A DNA stretch of 64,000 nucleotides from Vulcanimicrobiota bacterium (GTDB lineage: Bacteria; Vulcanimicrobiota; Vulcanimicrobiia; Vulcanimicrobiales; Vulcanimicrobiaceae). A program made the position numbers and the translations under genes. Position 1 is the stretch's first letter, and each line of letters starts with the position of its first letter. The stretch is taken from positions 124,001-188,000 of the forward strand of contig PMOS01000031.1 in the NCBI GenBank assembly GCA_003161435.1, read 5' to 3'. Under the pieces are notes generated by a model. It worked only from the letters and a program-made list of their open reading frames with translations. It did no database searches and had not been told where the DNA came from. Shown piece after piece: positions 42,554-52,178 of this stretch.

Positions 42554-43588
42554 ATGGAGGTGATCGCTGGTTCTGCGGGCGTAGCCGTCCGGCGTGGCTC
42601 GGACGCGACGCTCAGCATCGTCGTTCCCGTCTACAACGAGGCCGACAACGTCGGGGAGCTTCTTCGCCGGATCACGCAGGTCGTGCGCGGCCTGTCAGCG
42701 CCGCCGGCCGGCTATGAGGTGATCCTGGTCGACGACGGGAGCCACGACGCCACCTTCGCCATGCTGCAGGCGCTCGCCCACGACGATCCGCACCTGCGCA
42801 TCGTCTCGCTGTCGCGCAACTTCGGCCACCAGATCGCGGCGACGGCGGGGCTGGACACCGCGCGCGGTGACGCGGTCGTGCTCATGGACGGCGACTTGCA
42901 AGACCCGCCCGAGCTGATCGACGAGTTCCTGGTGAAGTTCCGCCAAGGATACGACGTGGTCTTCGCCACGCGGCGGCGCCGCGCCGGCGAGAGCCGATTC
43001 AAGCTGCTCACCGCCGCGGTCTTCTATCGCGTCATCCGCCGGCTCACCAACGTGTCGATCCCGGTCGACACCGGCGATTTTCGTCTCATGAGCCGTCGCG
43101 TCGTCGTCGCGCTGCGCAACTCGCGCGAACGCCACCGCTTCATCCGCGGGCTCGTCTCGTGGGTGGGCTTCCGCCAGACCGGGATCGAGTACGACCGCGC
43201 CGAGCGCTTCTCGGGCTCGTCGAAGTATCCGGTTTCGAAGATGTTCAAGTTCGCCCTCGACGGGATCACCGCGTTCAGCGAGATCCCCTTGCGGCTGGCG
43301 ACGTGGTTCGGCTTCGCGGTCAGCATCATCGGATTTCTGGTCGCGCTCTACGAGGTCGGACTGCACATCTTCACCGGCTACAACTTGCCGGGGTACACGT
43401 CGACGATCTTCGCCATCCTGTTCCTGGGCGGCGTCCAGCTCATCACGATCGGCATCCTGGGCGAGTACGTCGGCCGAATCTACGACGAGATCAAAGGGCG
43501 TCCGCTCTACCTCGTCGCCGAGAACGTCGGCAGCGGGCTCGATGCGGCGGCGGATTCGGTGCCGAGCACGGCGCCGGTCGCGAGATAG
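42554..43588 (+). CDS. GT2 glycosyltransferase with two C-terminal helices (GtrB/ArnC-like)
   Basis: A 344-residue enzyme with LSIVVPVYNEADNVGELL at 20-37, VILVDDGSHDATF and the catalytic DGDLQDPPE at 112-120. Two membrane helices follow, in ATWFGFAVSIIGFLVALYEV and STIFAILFLGGVQLITIGIL, ending in GEYVGRIYDEIKGRPLYLV, a classic GtrB/ArnC/DPM-like tail. Such enzymes load polyprenyl phosphate with a sugar at the inner face of the membrane. Its last 82 bases overlap antiparallel with the C-terminal codons of hldD. Confidence 0.9.
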   Translation: MEVIAGSAGVAVRRGSDATLSIVVPVYNEADNVGELLRRITQVVRGLSAPPAGYEVILVDDGSHDATFAMLQALAHDDPHLRIVSLSRNFGHQIAATAGLDTARGDAVVLMDGDLQDPPELIDEFLVKFRQGYDVVFATRRRRAGESRFKLLTAAVFYRVIRRLTNVSIPVDTGDFRLMSRRVVVALRNSRERHRFIRGLVSWVGFRQTGIEYDRAERFSGSSKYPVSKMFKFALDGITAFSEIPLRLATWFGFAVSIIGFLVALYEVGLHIFTGYNLPGYTSTIFAILFLGGVQLITIGILGEYVGRIYDEIKGRPLYLVAENVGSGLDAAADSVPSTAPVAR

Positions 43589-44559
43589 TTGCGCACGTAG
43601 TCGGCGACGCCGTCCTCGAGCGACGTCATCAGAGCCGTCCAACCCGCCGCGCGCAACCGGTCGATCGTGGCGACGGTGCGGTACTGGTACTTGCCGCGCA
43701 GCACCTCGGGCATCTCGACGTACTCGATACGCTGCGGTAAACGTAATGCCGCGAAGACAGCGCCAGCAAGGTCTCTCCAGTTGCGTTCGACGCCCGAACC
43801 GACGTTGTAGATTCCCGCGGCCTGCGGCGTCCGCGCCAGGAAGGCGGTGATCGCGGCAGCGTCCTTGACGTAGAGAAAATCGCGCGTCTGTTCGCCGTCC
43901 ACGATGCCTTCGCGATAGCTCTTGAACAGCTCGATCGTGCCGTGCTCGCGAATCTGCTCGAACGCCTTCGCGACGACGCTGCGCATCGTCCCCTTGTGGT
44001 CTTCGTTCGGACCGTAGACGTTGAAGTACTTGATCGCAACGGCTCGGTCGCGCAGCCCTTCGCGTCGCATCCACAGGTCGAACAGATGCTTGGAGTAGCC
44101 GTACATGTTGAGCGGGCGCAAGCTATGCGGGTCGAGATCCTCACGCATGTCGTGCTCGCGCGCGCCGTACGTCGCCGCCGACGACGCGTAGGTGAAGCGC
44201 GCGCCGCGCGCCAGCGCCCAGCGCGCGATCTCCTGCGAGCAACGTACGTTGTTGGCGATCAAGTACGACGCGTCGCGCTCGGTCGTCGACGAGCACGCAC
44301 CCAAATGAAAGACGCTCGCGATCTCGCCGAACGCGTCCGGCTGCGCAGCGATGCGCGCGAAGAACTCCTCGGCGTCGAGGTAGTCGGCGAAATGCAGCGG
44401 GACGAGGTGGCGCCATTTCTCCGACGTCCCGAGCCGGTCGACGACGACAATGTCGTCGATCCCCTCGCGGTTGAGCTGCCACACCAGCGCGCTGCCGATG
44501 AGGCCGGCCCCTCCCGTGACGACGACCCGTCCGGAAGAACCGACCACAGCAGAGCTCAC
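43507..44559 (-). CDS. hldD: ADP-L-glycero-D-manno-heptose 6-epimerase
   Basis: GTG 44559 gives 350 residues aligned with E. coli HldD: VVVTGGAGLIGSALVWQLNR, FGEIASVFHLGACSSTTE, YASSAATYGAREHD, the catalytic MYGYSKHLFDLW and YFNVYGPNEDHKGTM. It epimerises ADP-D,D-heptose for inner-core LPS, so it points to a heptose-containing lipopolysaccharide. The start lies 4 bases after the stop of the thymidine-phosphorylase-like gene. The last ~27 codons overlap the converging GtrB-like gene; this tail is low-complexity and could be non-native. Confidence 0.93.
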   Translation of the reverse strand: MSSAVVGSSGRVVVTGGAGLIGSALVWQLNREGIDDIVVVDRLGTSEKWRHLVPLHFADYLDAEEFFARIAAQPDAFGEIASVFHLGACSSTTERDASYLIANNVRCSQEIARWALARGARFTYASSAATYGAREHDMREDLDPHSLRPLNMYGYSKHLFDLWMRREGLRDRAVAIKYFNVYGPNEDHKGTMRSVVAKAFEQIREHGTIELFKSYREGIVDGEQTRDFLYVKDAAAITAFLARTPQAAGIYNVGSGVERNWRDLAGAVFAALRLPQRIEYVEMPEVLRGKYQYRTVATIDRLRAAGWTALMTSLEDGVADYVRNYLATGAVLGTESAAASSPLPTFSATR

Positions 44560-44563
44560 GGTG

Positions 44564-45868
44564 TCACCATTGGCTCGCGGGGTTCGCCGACCCGGATGCT
44601 TCTGCATCCCGCACGACCGTCTCGAGCAGAGGCCGCGCCGGCGGCGCGGTCGTGCCGATGGTGAAGGCGCGCTCCACTGCCTGCGGGTCGATCGCGACGC
44701 CGGCGCACTCGGCCAGCACGTCGCCGGCACGAACGGGCGTCCCGACCCGCGCCACGATGCGAATCCCGGCGAACGGCCCGTCCGCAACGGTGAGCTCGCG
44801 CGCCAGCTCGCCGATCGCCACCGCATCGATCGCGGCGACGACGCCCGCCCGCGGCGCGGTCGCGCTGACCCGGTGCGGGTGCGCGGCGATCCCGTCGAGC
44901 GCCGCCCGGCTGCCGCCCTGCGCTTCGACGAGCCGGACGAAGCGCTCGTACGCCGCCCCGGACTGCAGCGCGTCGAGCAGCCGCGGCTCGATCTCGGCGC
45001 GCGCGATGCCCGCGACGCTGAGCATCTCCCTCGCTACGGCGAAGATCGCTTCGGACAGGCGCGGATCGCGATCGTCGCCACGCAGGAAATCGCGCGCTTC
45101 GACCGCTTCGATTCCGCTGCCGACCGCGGCACCGAGCGGCTCATCCATGTCGCTCACCAGCGCGCTCGCGCGGCGTCCGAAGTGCGCCGCCAGGCGCACC
45201 AGCGTGCGCGCGAGCCCGGTCGCGTCGGCGACCGTGCGCATGAACGCGCCGCGACCGGTTTTGACGTCGAACACGATCGCGTCGGCGCCGCCCGCGATCT
45301 TCTTCGATACGATCGAGGCGGCGATCAAGCCGACCGACGGAACCGTACCGGTGCGATCGCGCAGCGCGTAGAGCTTCTTGTCGGCCGGGACGAGCCGATC
45401 CGATTGGGCGGCGATGGCGCAGCCGACCTCGCGCACCTGCGCGGCGAACTCCTCGTTCGAAAGATCGGTTCGCACGCCGGGGATCGCTTCGAACTTGTCG
45501 AGCGTCCCGCCGGTGTGCCCGAGCGCGCGGCCCGACAACTTCGCGACCGGCACGCCGCATTCGGCGATGAGCGGGACGACGATGAGCGAAACCGTATCGC
45601 CCACGCCGCCGGACGAGTGCTTGTCGAGAACGGGATGCAAGGAGCCGAACGAGATGACGTCGCCGGAGGCGACCATCGCCTCGGTGAGCGCGGCAATCTC
45701 GCCCTCGGCCATCCCGCGAATCGCGCAGGCCATCGCGAGCGCCGCGACCGGCGCGTCGTCGATCGTCCCGTCGACATAGCCTTCGATGATACGCCGCCAG
45801 GTCGCGCCGTCGAGGCTCTCGCCGTCGCGCTTGGCGGCGAGAGCCCGCCGCAGCCAGCCGTCGTCCAT
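44564..45868 (-). CDS. deoA: Thymidine/pyrimidine-nucleoside phosphorylase
   Basis: ATG 45868 gives 434 residues with the DeoA/Pdp signature: KHSSGGVGD at 83-91 and SGRALGHTGGTLDKFEAIPG at 112-131, then ALRDRTGTVPSVGLIAASIV and VFDVKTGRGAFM. It splits thymidine or uridine with phosphate to the base and (deoxy)ribose-1-phosphate, the substrate of the deoB product encoded at 33004-34146. Open-frame residues upstream of 45868 are antisense to the GT-C gene. It forms an apparent operon with hldD. The divergent start of the GT-C gene is 60 bases away. Confidence 0.92.
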   Translation of the reverse strand: MDDGWLRRALAAKRDGESLDGATWRRIIEGYVDGTIDDAPVAALAMACAIRGMAEGEIAALTEAMVASGDVISFGSLHPVLDKHSSGGVGDTVSLIVVPLIAECGVPVAKLSGRALGHTGGTLDKFEAIPGVRTDLSNEEFAAQVREVGCAIAAQSDRLVPADKKLYALRDRTGTVPSVGLIAASIVSKKIAGGADAIVFDVKTGRGAFMRTVADATGLARTLVRLAAHFGRRASALVSDMDEPLGAAVGSGIEAVEARDFLRGDDRDPRLSEAIFAVAREMLSVAGIARAEIEPRLLDALQSGAAYERFVRLVEAQGGSRAALDGIAAHPHRVSATAPRAGVVAAIDAVAIGELARELTVADGPFAGIRIVARVGTPVRAGDVLAECAGVAIDPQAVERAFTIGTTAPPARPLLETVVRDAEASGSANPASQW

Positions 45869-45928
45869 CGGCGGCTCGGATTCGCGCGGGGCGGTCGCGA
45901 AGCCCTGGGCGTGCGCGCTCGCCCGGGG

Positions 45929-47455
45929 ATGCAGGCTCGTCTCGCCGTCGCGGCGCTCGCCCTCGTCTGCGGCGTCGCGATCCCGCTTCGCCTCTCCGAC
46001 GACGTCTGGGCGTACGCGGCCTACGGCGCGCAGCTCGCGCACGGCGTCGACCCGTGGGCGCACGCCTACACCGCGGCCGATCTCGCCCGGTACGCCGATC
46101 CGCTGCTCGACGGCGCCCTGCGCGCCTGGAACGGCTCGCTCCCTCGCGACGTCTACGGCCCGGTCTTCACGTTTGCGACCGCACTGGTGGTCGCGGCGAC
46201 GCGCCCGCTCGGGCCGGCCGGGACGATCTTCGCGCTGCGGGCGCTCGCGTCGCTGGCGCTGCTGGCCTGCATCGCGCTCGCGCAGCGCAAGCGGCCGCGC
46301 CTGGCGCGGCTCCTGGCGCTCCACCCCGTCGTGCTGTGGAGCGCCGCGGAAGGCCACAACGACGCATTCTGGCTCGCGCTCGTGCTTCTCGCCGATCACC
46401 TGCGGTCGGTCCCCGCGCGATTGACCGCGCTGGTCGCCGCCGGTGCCGTCAAAGCCGTCGCCGTCGTCGCGCTCGGCGGCGCCCTGCTGGGCCGCCGCCG
46501 GCCGGTCGCGACGGCGGTCGCGGCGCTCGCGCTGATCGTCGCCTACGCGCCGCTGATCTGGTCGCTGGTCGCGCACGGCATCGACCACGGCAACGGCGCA
46601 CCACGCATCTCGCTGTCGCACGCGGCCGCGCTCGCCGGCTGGTCCGGGTCGCCCCTCCCGCTCGCGGTGGGTGCCGCGCTCGGCGTCGCGGGTCTTGCCG
46701 CCGTCGTCCGCGCGCTGCGCGGCGGCGACCTGGCGGCGGGCGCGGCGCTGGCCGCCTGGCTGGCGCTCCCGGCGCCCGAGCCTTGGTACGCGACGTGGCT
46801 GGTCCCCGTCGTCGCCCTGGCGGGTCCGACGCCGGCCGCGCGGGCCCTGTTCGCGGCTTCCGTCACCGGCCTGGCCGGGTACGTGCAGGACGCGGTCCCC
46901 GGAACCGCGCTACGCGACCCGGCGTTGCTCGGAGGAACGATGCTCGCCCTGTACGCCCTGCCGCTGATCGTCGCGCTGTTCCAGCCCGCGCCGTCCCCGC
47001 AACCCATGCCTACCCCGCCGGGGCCGCCGGCGGCGACCTCCGCACCTACCCCCGTCGCGACCACGACGCCGGCGCCGCCGACCCCGCCGGCGACGCCGAG
47101 CCCACAAGCCAGCGTGACGCCGAACCCGTTCAGCTATGTGGTCGACCCCACGCCCGGGCCGAGCGGCGCGCCGCAGATCATCGAGATCTCGCTGAACGAC
47201 CGGGTATTGCACATGGGCGGAATGATGCTGGTCAAGGTGACGACGAGTTCCGATGTGACGGCCGTGGTCGCGCGGTCGATGGGTCGGCAAATCGCCATCC
47301 CGCAGGGTGCGCCTGGATATTTCGCAGGGCAACAGCAGCTGCCCGGCTCAATCCCATTCTTCTTGCTCAACCGCACCTATCAGATCGAGTTCGTGGCGAC
47401 CACCGCCGACGGGCGCAGCACGATCTACGCGCTACCGATGCGACTCGAGCGGTAG
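45929..47455 (+). CDS. GT-C-like membrane protein with C-terminal Ig-like domain
   Basis: From ATG 45929 the protein is 508 residues. Residues 1-350 hold about ten hydrophobic helices with the first loop RLSDDVWAYAAYGAQLAHGV, then DPWAHAYTAADLARYADP, the pattern of GT-C mannosyltransferases (acidic residues in loop 1). A long Pro/Thr/Ala linker (~355-400) leads to a beta-sandwich domain with PQIIEISLNDRVLHMGGMML and PGYFAGQQQLPGSIPFF, then TTADGRSTIY. This is the same domain as in the small secreted proteins at 41559 and 41972, here exposed to the periplasm. It is followed 2 bases later by the sulfotransferase gene. Confidence 0.72.
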   Translation: MQARLAVAALALVCGVAIPLRLSDDVWAYAAYGAQLAHGVDPWAHAYTAADLARYADPLLDGALRAWNGSLPRDVYGPVFTFATALVVAATRPLGPAGTIFALRALASLALLACIALAQRKRPRLARLLALHPVVLWSAAEGHNDAFWLALVLLADHLRSVPARLTALVAAGAVKAVAVVALGGALLGRRRPVATAVAALALIVAYAPLIWSLVAHGIDHGNGAPRISLSHAAALAGWSGSPLPLAVGAALGVAGLAAVVRALRGGDLAAGAALAAWLALPAPEPWYATWLVPVVALAGPTPAARALFAASVTGLAGYVQDAVPGTALRDPALLGGTMLALYALPLIVALFQPAPSPQPMPTPPGPPAATSAPTPVATTTPAPPTPPATPSPQASVTPNPFSYVVDPTPGPSGAPQIIEISLNDRVLHMGGMMLVKVTTSSDVTAVVARSMGRQIAIPQGAPGYFAGQQQLPGSIPFFLLNRTYQIEFVATTADGRSTIYALPMRLER

Positions 47456-47457
47456 CA

Positions 47458-48291
47458 ATGCGTTCCGACGGCATCGCGATCGGCGGCGTCGGCGGCAGCG
47501 GCACGCGGCTGGTCGCGGGTGCGTTGGCAGCTGCGGGCTACTTCATCGGCTACGATCTCAACGAAGCCTCCGACAACTTGACCTTTACGCTGCTGTTCGC
47601 GCGGCGCGAGATCCTCGACGCGAGCGACGACGAGTTTCGCCGGCTCGTCGCGCTCTTCTCGAAGACGACGCACACGCGCGACCCGTACACATCCGACGAG
47701 GTCGCGCTGATCGAACGGGCCGTTGCATCGGACGATCTGCTCGCGGCGGCATGGCGGCGCGAGCGCGCCCTGCGCATGCTGCGTCCGGATCGTGAGGTTG
47801 CCGCACCCGGCGCGCCGTGGGCCTGGAAGGAACCGAACACGCACGTCGTCGTCGACCGCCTGCGGGGGGCGCTGCCGAACCTGCGCTACGTGCACGTCAC
47901 GCGCAACGGCTTGGACATGGCATATAGCACGAACCAGCAGCAGCTGCGCCGCTGGGGCGAACCGCTGGCCGGGATCGATGCGATAGCACCGAGCCCACGC
48001 GACGCGCTCGCCTACTGGTGCGCGGTGCACCGCCGGGTCTTCGCCTTGGCCGAACGGATGGGCGACGATTTCCTGGCGATCAGCTACGACCGGATGTGTG
48101 CCGAGCCTGCGACCGAACTCGATCGTCTCTTCGCTTTCGCCGGTTGCGTCCCCGAGCCGGCACAGCGCGAGGCCGCGATCGCGTCGGTCCACCCGCCGCC
48201 GTCGATCGGTCGATTCCGCGCCCACGGCCTCGACGCGTTCGACCGCGCCGACATCGCATACGTCGAGGGCGCCGGATTCGTCGTGTCCTAA
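47458..48291 (+). CDS. Sulfotransferase family protein
   Basis: A 277-residue protein beginning GIAIGGVGGSGTRLVAGAL, the 5'-phosphosulfate binding loop of PAPS-dependent sulfotransferases. RYVHVTRNGLDMAYSTNQQQ corresponds to the conserved 3'-phosphate site with Arg and Ser, and FLAISYDRMCAEPATELDRL is the usual Y-D-x-L/M segment. It would transfer sulfate from PAPS to a carbohydrate or other acceptor. PAPS synthesis genes are not in the window. Its start follows the GT-C gene by two bases, suggesting one transcript and a glycan substrate. Confidence 0.85.
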   Translation: MRSDGIAIGGVGGSGTRLVAGALAAAGYFIGYDLNEASDNLTFTLLFARREILDASDDEFRRLVALFSKTTHTRDPYTSDEVALIERAVASDDLLAAAWRRERALRMLRPDREVAAPGAPWAWKEPNTHVVVDRLRGALPNLRYVHVTRNGLDMAYSTNQQQLRRWGEPLAGIDAIAPSPRDALAYWCAVHRRVFALAERMGDDFLAISYDRMCAEPATELDRLFAFAGCVPEPAQREAAIASVHPPPSIGRFRAHGLDAFDRADIAYVEGAGFVVS

Positions 48292-48351
48292 CGCGTTCGC
48301 ACAACCTACGCAAACACTCGCTCATCGCGATCTTTCGTTGGGGCGGGGACT

Positions 48352-51300
48352 ATGGTAGACTGGAAGGCCGTGCCTGACGCTGTCCTCGCGCCGAGTCTCG
48401 TTCGAGCGCTGCCCGCTTCTTCTCGCCCGCTCGCCGAGCTGATCGAGCGCCTGCGCACGCCCCTGACGGAGAAGGGCGGGCACGCGTTCGCCCTGCACGA
48501 GACGACGAGCACGGCGCGGCCCTACCTCCTGGCCGCGCTGCACAATGTCGTCAAAGGTCAGCTGTTCGTGGTCGTGCCGACGACCGACGTGGCGGAGCGT
48601 ACCTTCACCGATCTGACCTATTATCTCGGCGAACACGCCGCCGAAACCGTCGCGCTACTGCGCCCGCGCGACGAGACGCTCGGAGCGCTCGAGTCGCCGT
48701 CGGAGCGCAGCGCGCGCATGACGCTGCTCGCCGACATGTGCGCGCGCAAGCCGCAGGTGATCGTCGCGCCGGTCGCCGCGCTGCGCCAGTACGTCATGCC
48801 GCGGCGCGTCTTCGAAGAAGCGTCGTTCCGACTGCGCCGCGGCGAGACGACCGACTGGGACGCGACGCTTGCGCGCCTGTACCGTCTGGGGTACTCGCGG
48901 GTCGACGTCGTCAGCGCCGCCGGCGAATACGCCGTGCGCGGCGGCATCCTCGACGTGTTCCCCGCGACGGCCGACCTGCCGGTGCGCGTCGAGTTCTTCG
49001 GCGACGAGATCGACGCGATCCGCCAGTTTGAAGTGCAGTCGCAGCGATCCAACGCGGAGCTCGACGCGCTTCACGTCGCGCCGTGGCTGGAGATCTTGCG
49101 CGACGAACCGCTGCGCGCGAACGTCCTGGCGCGCGCGCACGGCGAGCCCAATGTCGTCTCCGCGCTGCGCGCCTATCTTGCCGGCGGCGCCGACGTCCCC
49201 GAGCCGTGGCTGGGGTTGGCGTACGACGAGCGCGCGACCGTGCTGGACTACCTGCACGCCGAGTCACTGGTCGTGCTCGAAGAACCGGGGATGCTCGAGA
49301 CGATCGAGCACGGCCTCGACGAAGAACGCTCGCGCGGCACGGAAGCATTGATGGCAGGCGTCGACTCCGGCGAGCTGGACGTGCGCGACGACGAGGTCGG
49401 TGAAGCGCTGCTGGCCGACGTCGTCGCGCCGTACCCGCGGTTGAACGATTACTCCGCGCGCTTCGGCGCGCGGCGCGTGCTGACGATCACCGGCGGAATC
49501 GAAGCGGGGAATCTCGCGTGGCTCCCGCGCGCGATGGACACGTTCGTGCTCGAGACGCGGCCACCGGAGCACTTCAACCGCCGCATCGAGTTGTTCATCC
49601 AGCAGGTGCGCGACTGGGTCGCCGCCGGCGACACCGTGTGGCTCGCCGCGACCGGCGCGTCGCGGCTGACGGAGCTCTTGCGCGCCGCGAACCTGAGCGT
49701 CGACCGAACGGCGCCGCTGGTGCACTTGCGCGCCGCGGGGACCGACGGCGTCGCGATGATGTCGCGCACCGGCAGCATTTACGTCGATCAGGGTTCGATC
49801 GAAGCGGGCTTCACGATCCCGGCCTTGCACTTGCACGTGCTGGGCGACCGCGAGATCTTCGGCCAGCCCGCCAAGCGCGTCAAGCTGCGGGCGATCAAAG
49901 AAGGCGTCCCGGTGACGCTGGCCGATCTGCGCGTCGGGGACTATGTCGTTCACGCGGTGCACGGGATCGGCCAGTATCTCGGCTTGCGCACCGAGACGAT
50001 CCTCGGCGCGACGAGCGACTACCTCGATCTCAAGTACGCCGGCACCGATCGCATGCTGGTGCCGGTGCACCAGATGCATCAGGTCAACAAGTACAGCGCG
50101 AGCGAAGGCACCGCGCCGCGCCTGTCCAAGATGGGCGGCGCCGACTGGGCGCGCACCAAGACGCGCGTCTCCGAGAAGCTGGCCGAGATCGCCGACGGCC
50201 TCGTCGCGCTCTACGCCGAACGCGAGGTCACGCGCGGTCACATGTTCGGGCCCGATACCCCGTGGCAGGCGGAGCTCGAGGAGTCGTTTCCCTACGATCC
50301 GACGCCCGATCAAGCCAAGGCGATCGACGAAACCAAACGCGACATGGAACAGCCCAAGCCGATGGACCGGCTCGTCTGCGGCGACGTCGGCTACGGGAAA
50401 ACCGAGGTCGCGGTCCGCGCGATCTTCAAGGCGATCGCCGACCGCAAGCAGGTCGCGGTGCTGTGCCCAACCACGCTGCTCGCCTCACAGCACCACCGCA
50501 CGTTCACGGCCCGCTTCGCGTCGTTCCCGTTGCGCATCGAAGAGCTGTCGCGTTTCAAGACCAAGAAAGAAGCGCAGGCGATTCTGAACGACCTCGCCCA
50601 GGGCAAGGTCGACGTGGTCGTCGGCACACATCGAATACTACAAAAAGACGTCGTCTTTCGCGATCTCGGCTTGATCGTCGTCGACGAAGAGCAGCGCTTC
50701 GGCGTGATGCACAAGGAGCGCCTCAAGCAGCTCAAGGCGACCGTCGACGTGCTGACCCTGTCGGCGACGCCGATCCCGCGCACGCTGCAGATGTCATTGA
50801 TGGGGGTGCGCGATCTCTCGCTGATCCAAACCGCGCCCAAGAACCGCATGTCGATCAAGACCGTCGTCGTGCCGGCCTCCGACGCGGTCGTGCAGCGCGC
50901 GATCGTCAACGAGCTCGACCGCGGCGGCCAGGTCTACTACGTCCACAACCGGATCGAGTCGATCTACGGCGTCGCGCGCGCCCTCGAGAAGCTCGTCCCC
51001 AAGGCGCGGATCGCGGTCGGGCACGGGCAGATGCGCGAGCACGAGCTCGAGCCGGTGATGAGCCGGTTCATCGACGGCGAGATCGACGTCTTCGTCTCGA
51101 CGACGATCATCGAGAACGGGATCGACATCCCCAACGTCAACACGATCGTGGTGAACGACGCCGACAAGTTCGGGCTGGCGCAGCTCTATCAGCTGCGCGG
51201 ACGAGTCGGCCGTTCCAACCATCAAGCCTACGCGTTTCTGCTGTACCAGGCGCACAAGGCGCTCACCGAGGAGGCCAAAGCCCGGCTCGAGGCGATCCGC

Positions 51301-51918
51301 GAGTTCACCCATCTCGGCAGCGGTTTGCAGATCGCGATGCGCGACCTCGAGATCCGCGGTGCGGGCAACCTGCTCGGTGCCGCGCAGTCGGGGTTCATCG
51401 GCGCGGTCGGTTTCGAAACCTACGCACAGTTGTTGGCCGAGGCGATCTCCGAGCGCCGCAGCACGAGCCCGTCGATGGGGACCGCGCTGCCGGAGGCCGT
51501 CATCGACGTGAAGCTCGACGCGTACGTCCCCGACGACTACATCCCCCAGGTGTCGCAGAAGATCGCGATTTACCAGCAGCTCGCCGCCGCGCGCACGGTG
51601 GCCGCGGTCGACGAAGCCGTGGCCTCGGTGCGCGACCGCTTCGGCCCGCCGCCGCCTGAGTTCGACGCGCTGGTCGAGATCACGCGCCTGCGCGTGCTGG
51701 CGATCTCGGTCGGCGTGACCCGCGTGGTGATCAACGAACAGCGCCTGACGCTGGGAGTCGGCAGCGGCTTCGCGCTCGACCCCGCGTCGATCCCCAAGCT
51801 CCAGTCGATCAGCAAGAACCGCTTCCGCTTCGGCGAGGGCCGCATCACGATCGACCTCCCCGCCCGCAGTGCCGCCGACCAGCTTCCCACCCTGCACGCC
51901 CTGCTCGAAGCGCTTTGA
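48352..51918 (+). CDS. mfd: Transcription-repair coupling factor Mfd
   Basis: A 1188-residue Mfd, close to the usual length. An N-terminal UvrB-like region (residues ~30-330, including YAVRGGILDVFPATADLPVR) is followed by the RNAP-interacting domain around VGDYVVHAVHGIGQYLGLRT. The translocase domains carry Walker A GDVGYGKTE with K683, DEEQRFG with DEEQ at 778-781, TLSATPIPRTLQMSLMGVRD, and QLYQLRGRVGRSNHQAYAFL. The C-terminal D7 domain ends the protein. It displaces stalled RNA polymerase and recruits UvrA. Confidence 0.97.
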   Translation: MVDWKAVPDAVLAPSLVRALPASSRPLAELIERLRTPLTEKGGHAFALHETTSTARPYLLAALHNVVKGQLFVVVPTTDVAERTFTDLTYYLGEHAAETVALLRPRDETLGALESPSERSARMTLLADMCARKPQVIVAPVAALRQYVMPRRVFEEASFRLRRGETTDWDATLARLYRLGYSRVDVVSAAGEYAVRGGILDVFPATADLPVRVEFFGDEIDAIRQFEVQSQRSNAELDALHVAPWLEILRDEPLRANVLARAHGEPNVVSALRAYLAGGADVPEPWLGLAYDERATVLDYLHAESLVVLEEPGMLETIEHGLDEERSRGTEALMAGVDSGELDVRDDEVGEALLADVVAPYPRLNDYSARFGARRVLTITGGIEAGNLAWLPRAMDTFVLETRPPEHFNRRIELFIQQVRDWVAAGDTVWLAATGASRLTELLRAANLSVDRTAPLVHLRAAGTDGVAMMSRTGSIYVDQGSIEAGFTIPALHLHVLGDREIFGQPAKRVKLRAIKEGVPVTLADLRVGDYVVHAVHGIGQYLGLRTETILGATSDYLDLKYAGTDRMLVPVHQMHQVNKYSASEGTAPRLSKMGGADWARTKTRVSEKLAEIADGLVALYAEREVTRGHMFGPDTPWQAELEESFPYDPTPDQAKAIDETKRDMEQPKPMDRLVCGDVGYGKTEVAVRAIFKAIADRKQVAVLCPTTLLASQHHRTFTARFASFPLRIEELSRFKTKKEAQAILNDLAQGKVDVVVGTHRILQKDVVFRDLGLIVVDEEQRFGVMHKERLKQLKATVDVLTLSATPIPRTLQMSLMGVRDLSLIQTAPKNRMSIKTVVVPASDAVVQRAIVNELDRGGQVYYVHNRIESIYGVARALEKLVPKARIAVGHGQMREHELEPVMSRFIDGEIDVFVSTTIIENGIDIPNVNTIVVNDADKFGLAQLYQLRGRVGRSNHQAYAFLLYQAHKALTEEAKARLEAIREFTHLGSGLQIAMRDLEIRGAGNLLGAAQSGFIGAVGFETYAQLLAEAISERRSTSPSMGTALPEAVIDVKLDAYVPDDYIPQVSQKIAIYQQLAAARTVAAVDEAVASVRDRFGPPPPEFDALVEITRLRVLAISVGVTRVVINEQRLTLGVGSGFALDPASIPKLQSISKNRFRFGEGRITIDLPARSAADQLPTLHALLEAL

Positions 51919-51995
51919 GCGGCCGTCCAACAACAAACCGCGGTTGACTCTATTGTCCTTGACCGGCGGACCTCGTATGCGCTAGGGTTTGCCGG

Positions 51996-52178
51996 ATGGG
52001 CGGGCGAGGGGTGCGCAACGACGAGATTTTGGCGTGTTGCGGGCATCAGCGGCGATTTCACACGCCGGTTTGCGAGTACTGGATCCCCGGGACGCGGGAA
52101 CAGGTACCGCGCCCGTGCGGCTGCACCGCCTTGGTGGCAGGTCCGAAGTCAGCCCCGAAGGTCCCCCGTCAAGCGTAG
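51996..52178 (+). CDS. Possible small cysteine-rich protein
   Basis: A 60-codon ORF with CCGHQRRFHTPVCEYW and PRPCGC, a cysteine/histidine spacing that could bind zinc. It sits between mfd and the converging HD-GYP gene and overlaps the 3' end of the latter by 30 bases. The ribosome-binding site is weak. It may be spurious; I include it because it is the only candidate in an otherwise empty 230-base gap. Confidence 0.25.
   Translation: MGGRGVRNDEILACCGHQRRFHTPVCEYWIPGTREQVPRPCGCTALVAGPKSAPKVPRQA

Noticed and set aside
44450-45928. The upstream half of the long ORF ending at 47455
   Set aside because: It is antisense to hldD and the thymidine-phosphorylase gene and encodes no membrane or signal features; the real gene begins near 45929.
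49518-51659. A 713-aa ORF in another frame of mfd
   Set aside because: It is Arg-rich shadow coding; mfd motifs are complete in the main frame.
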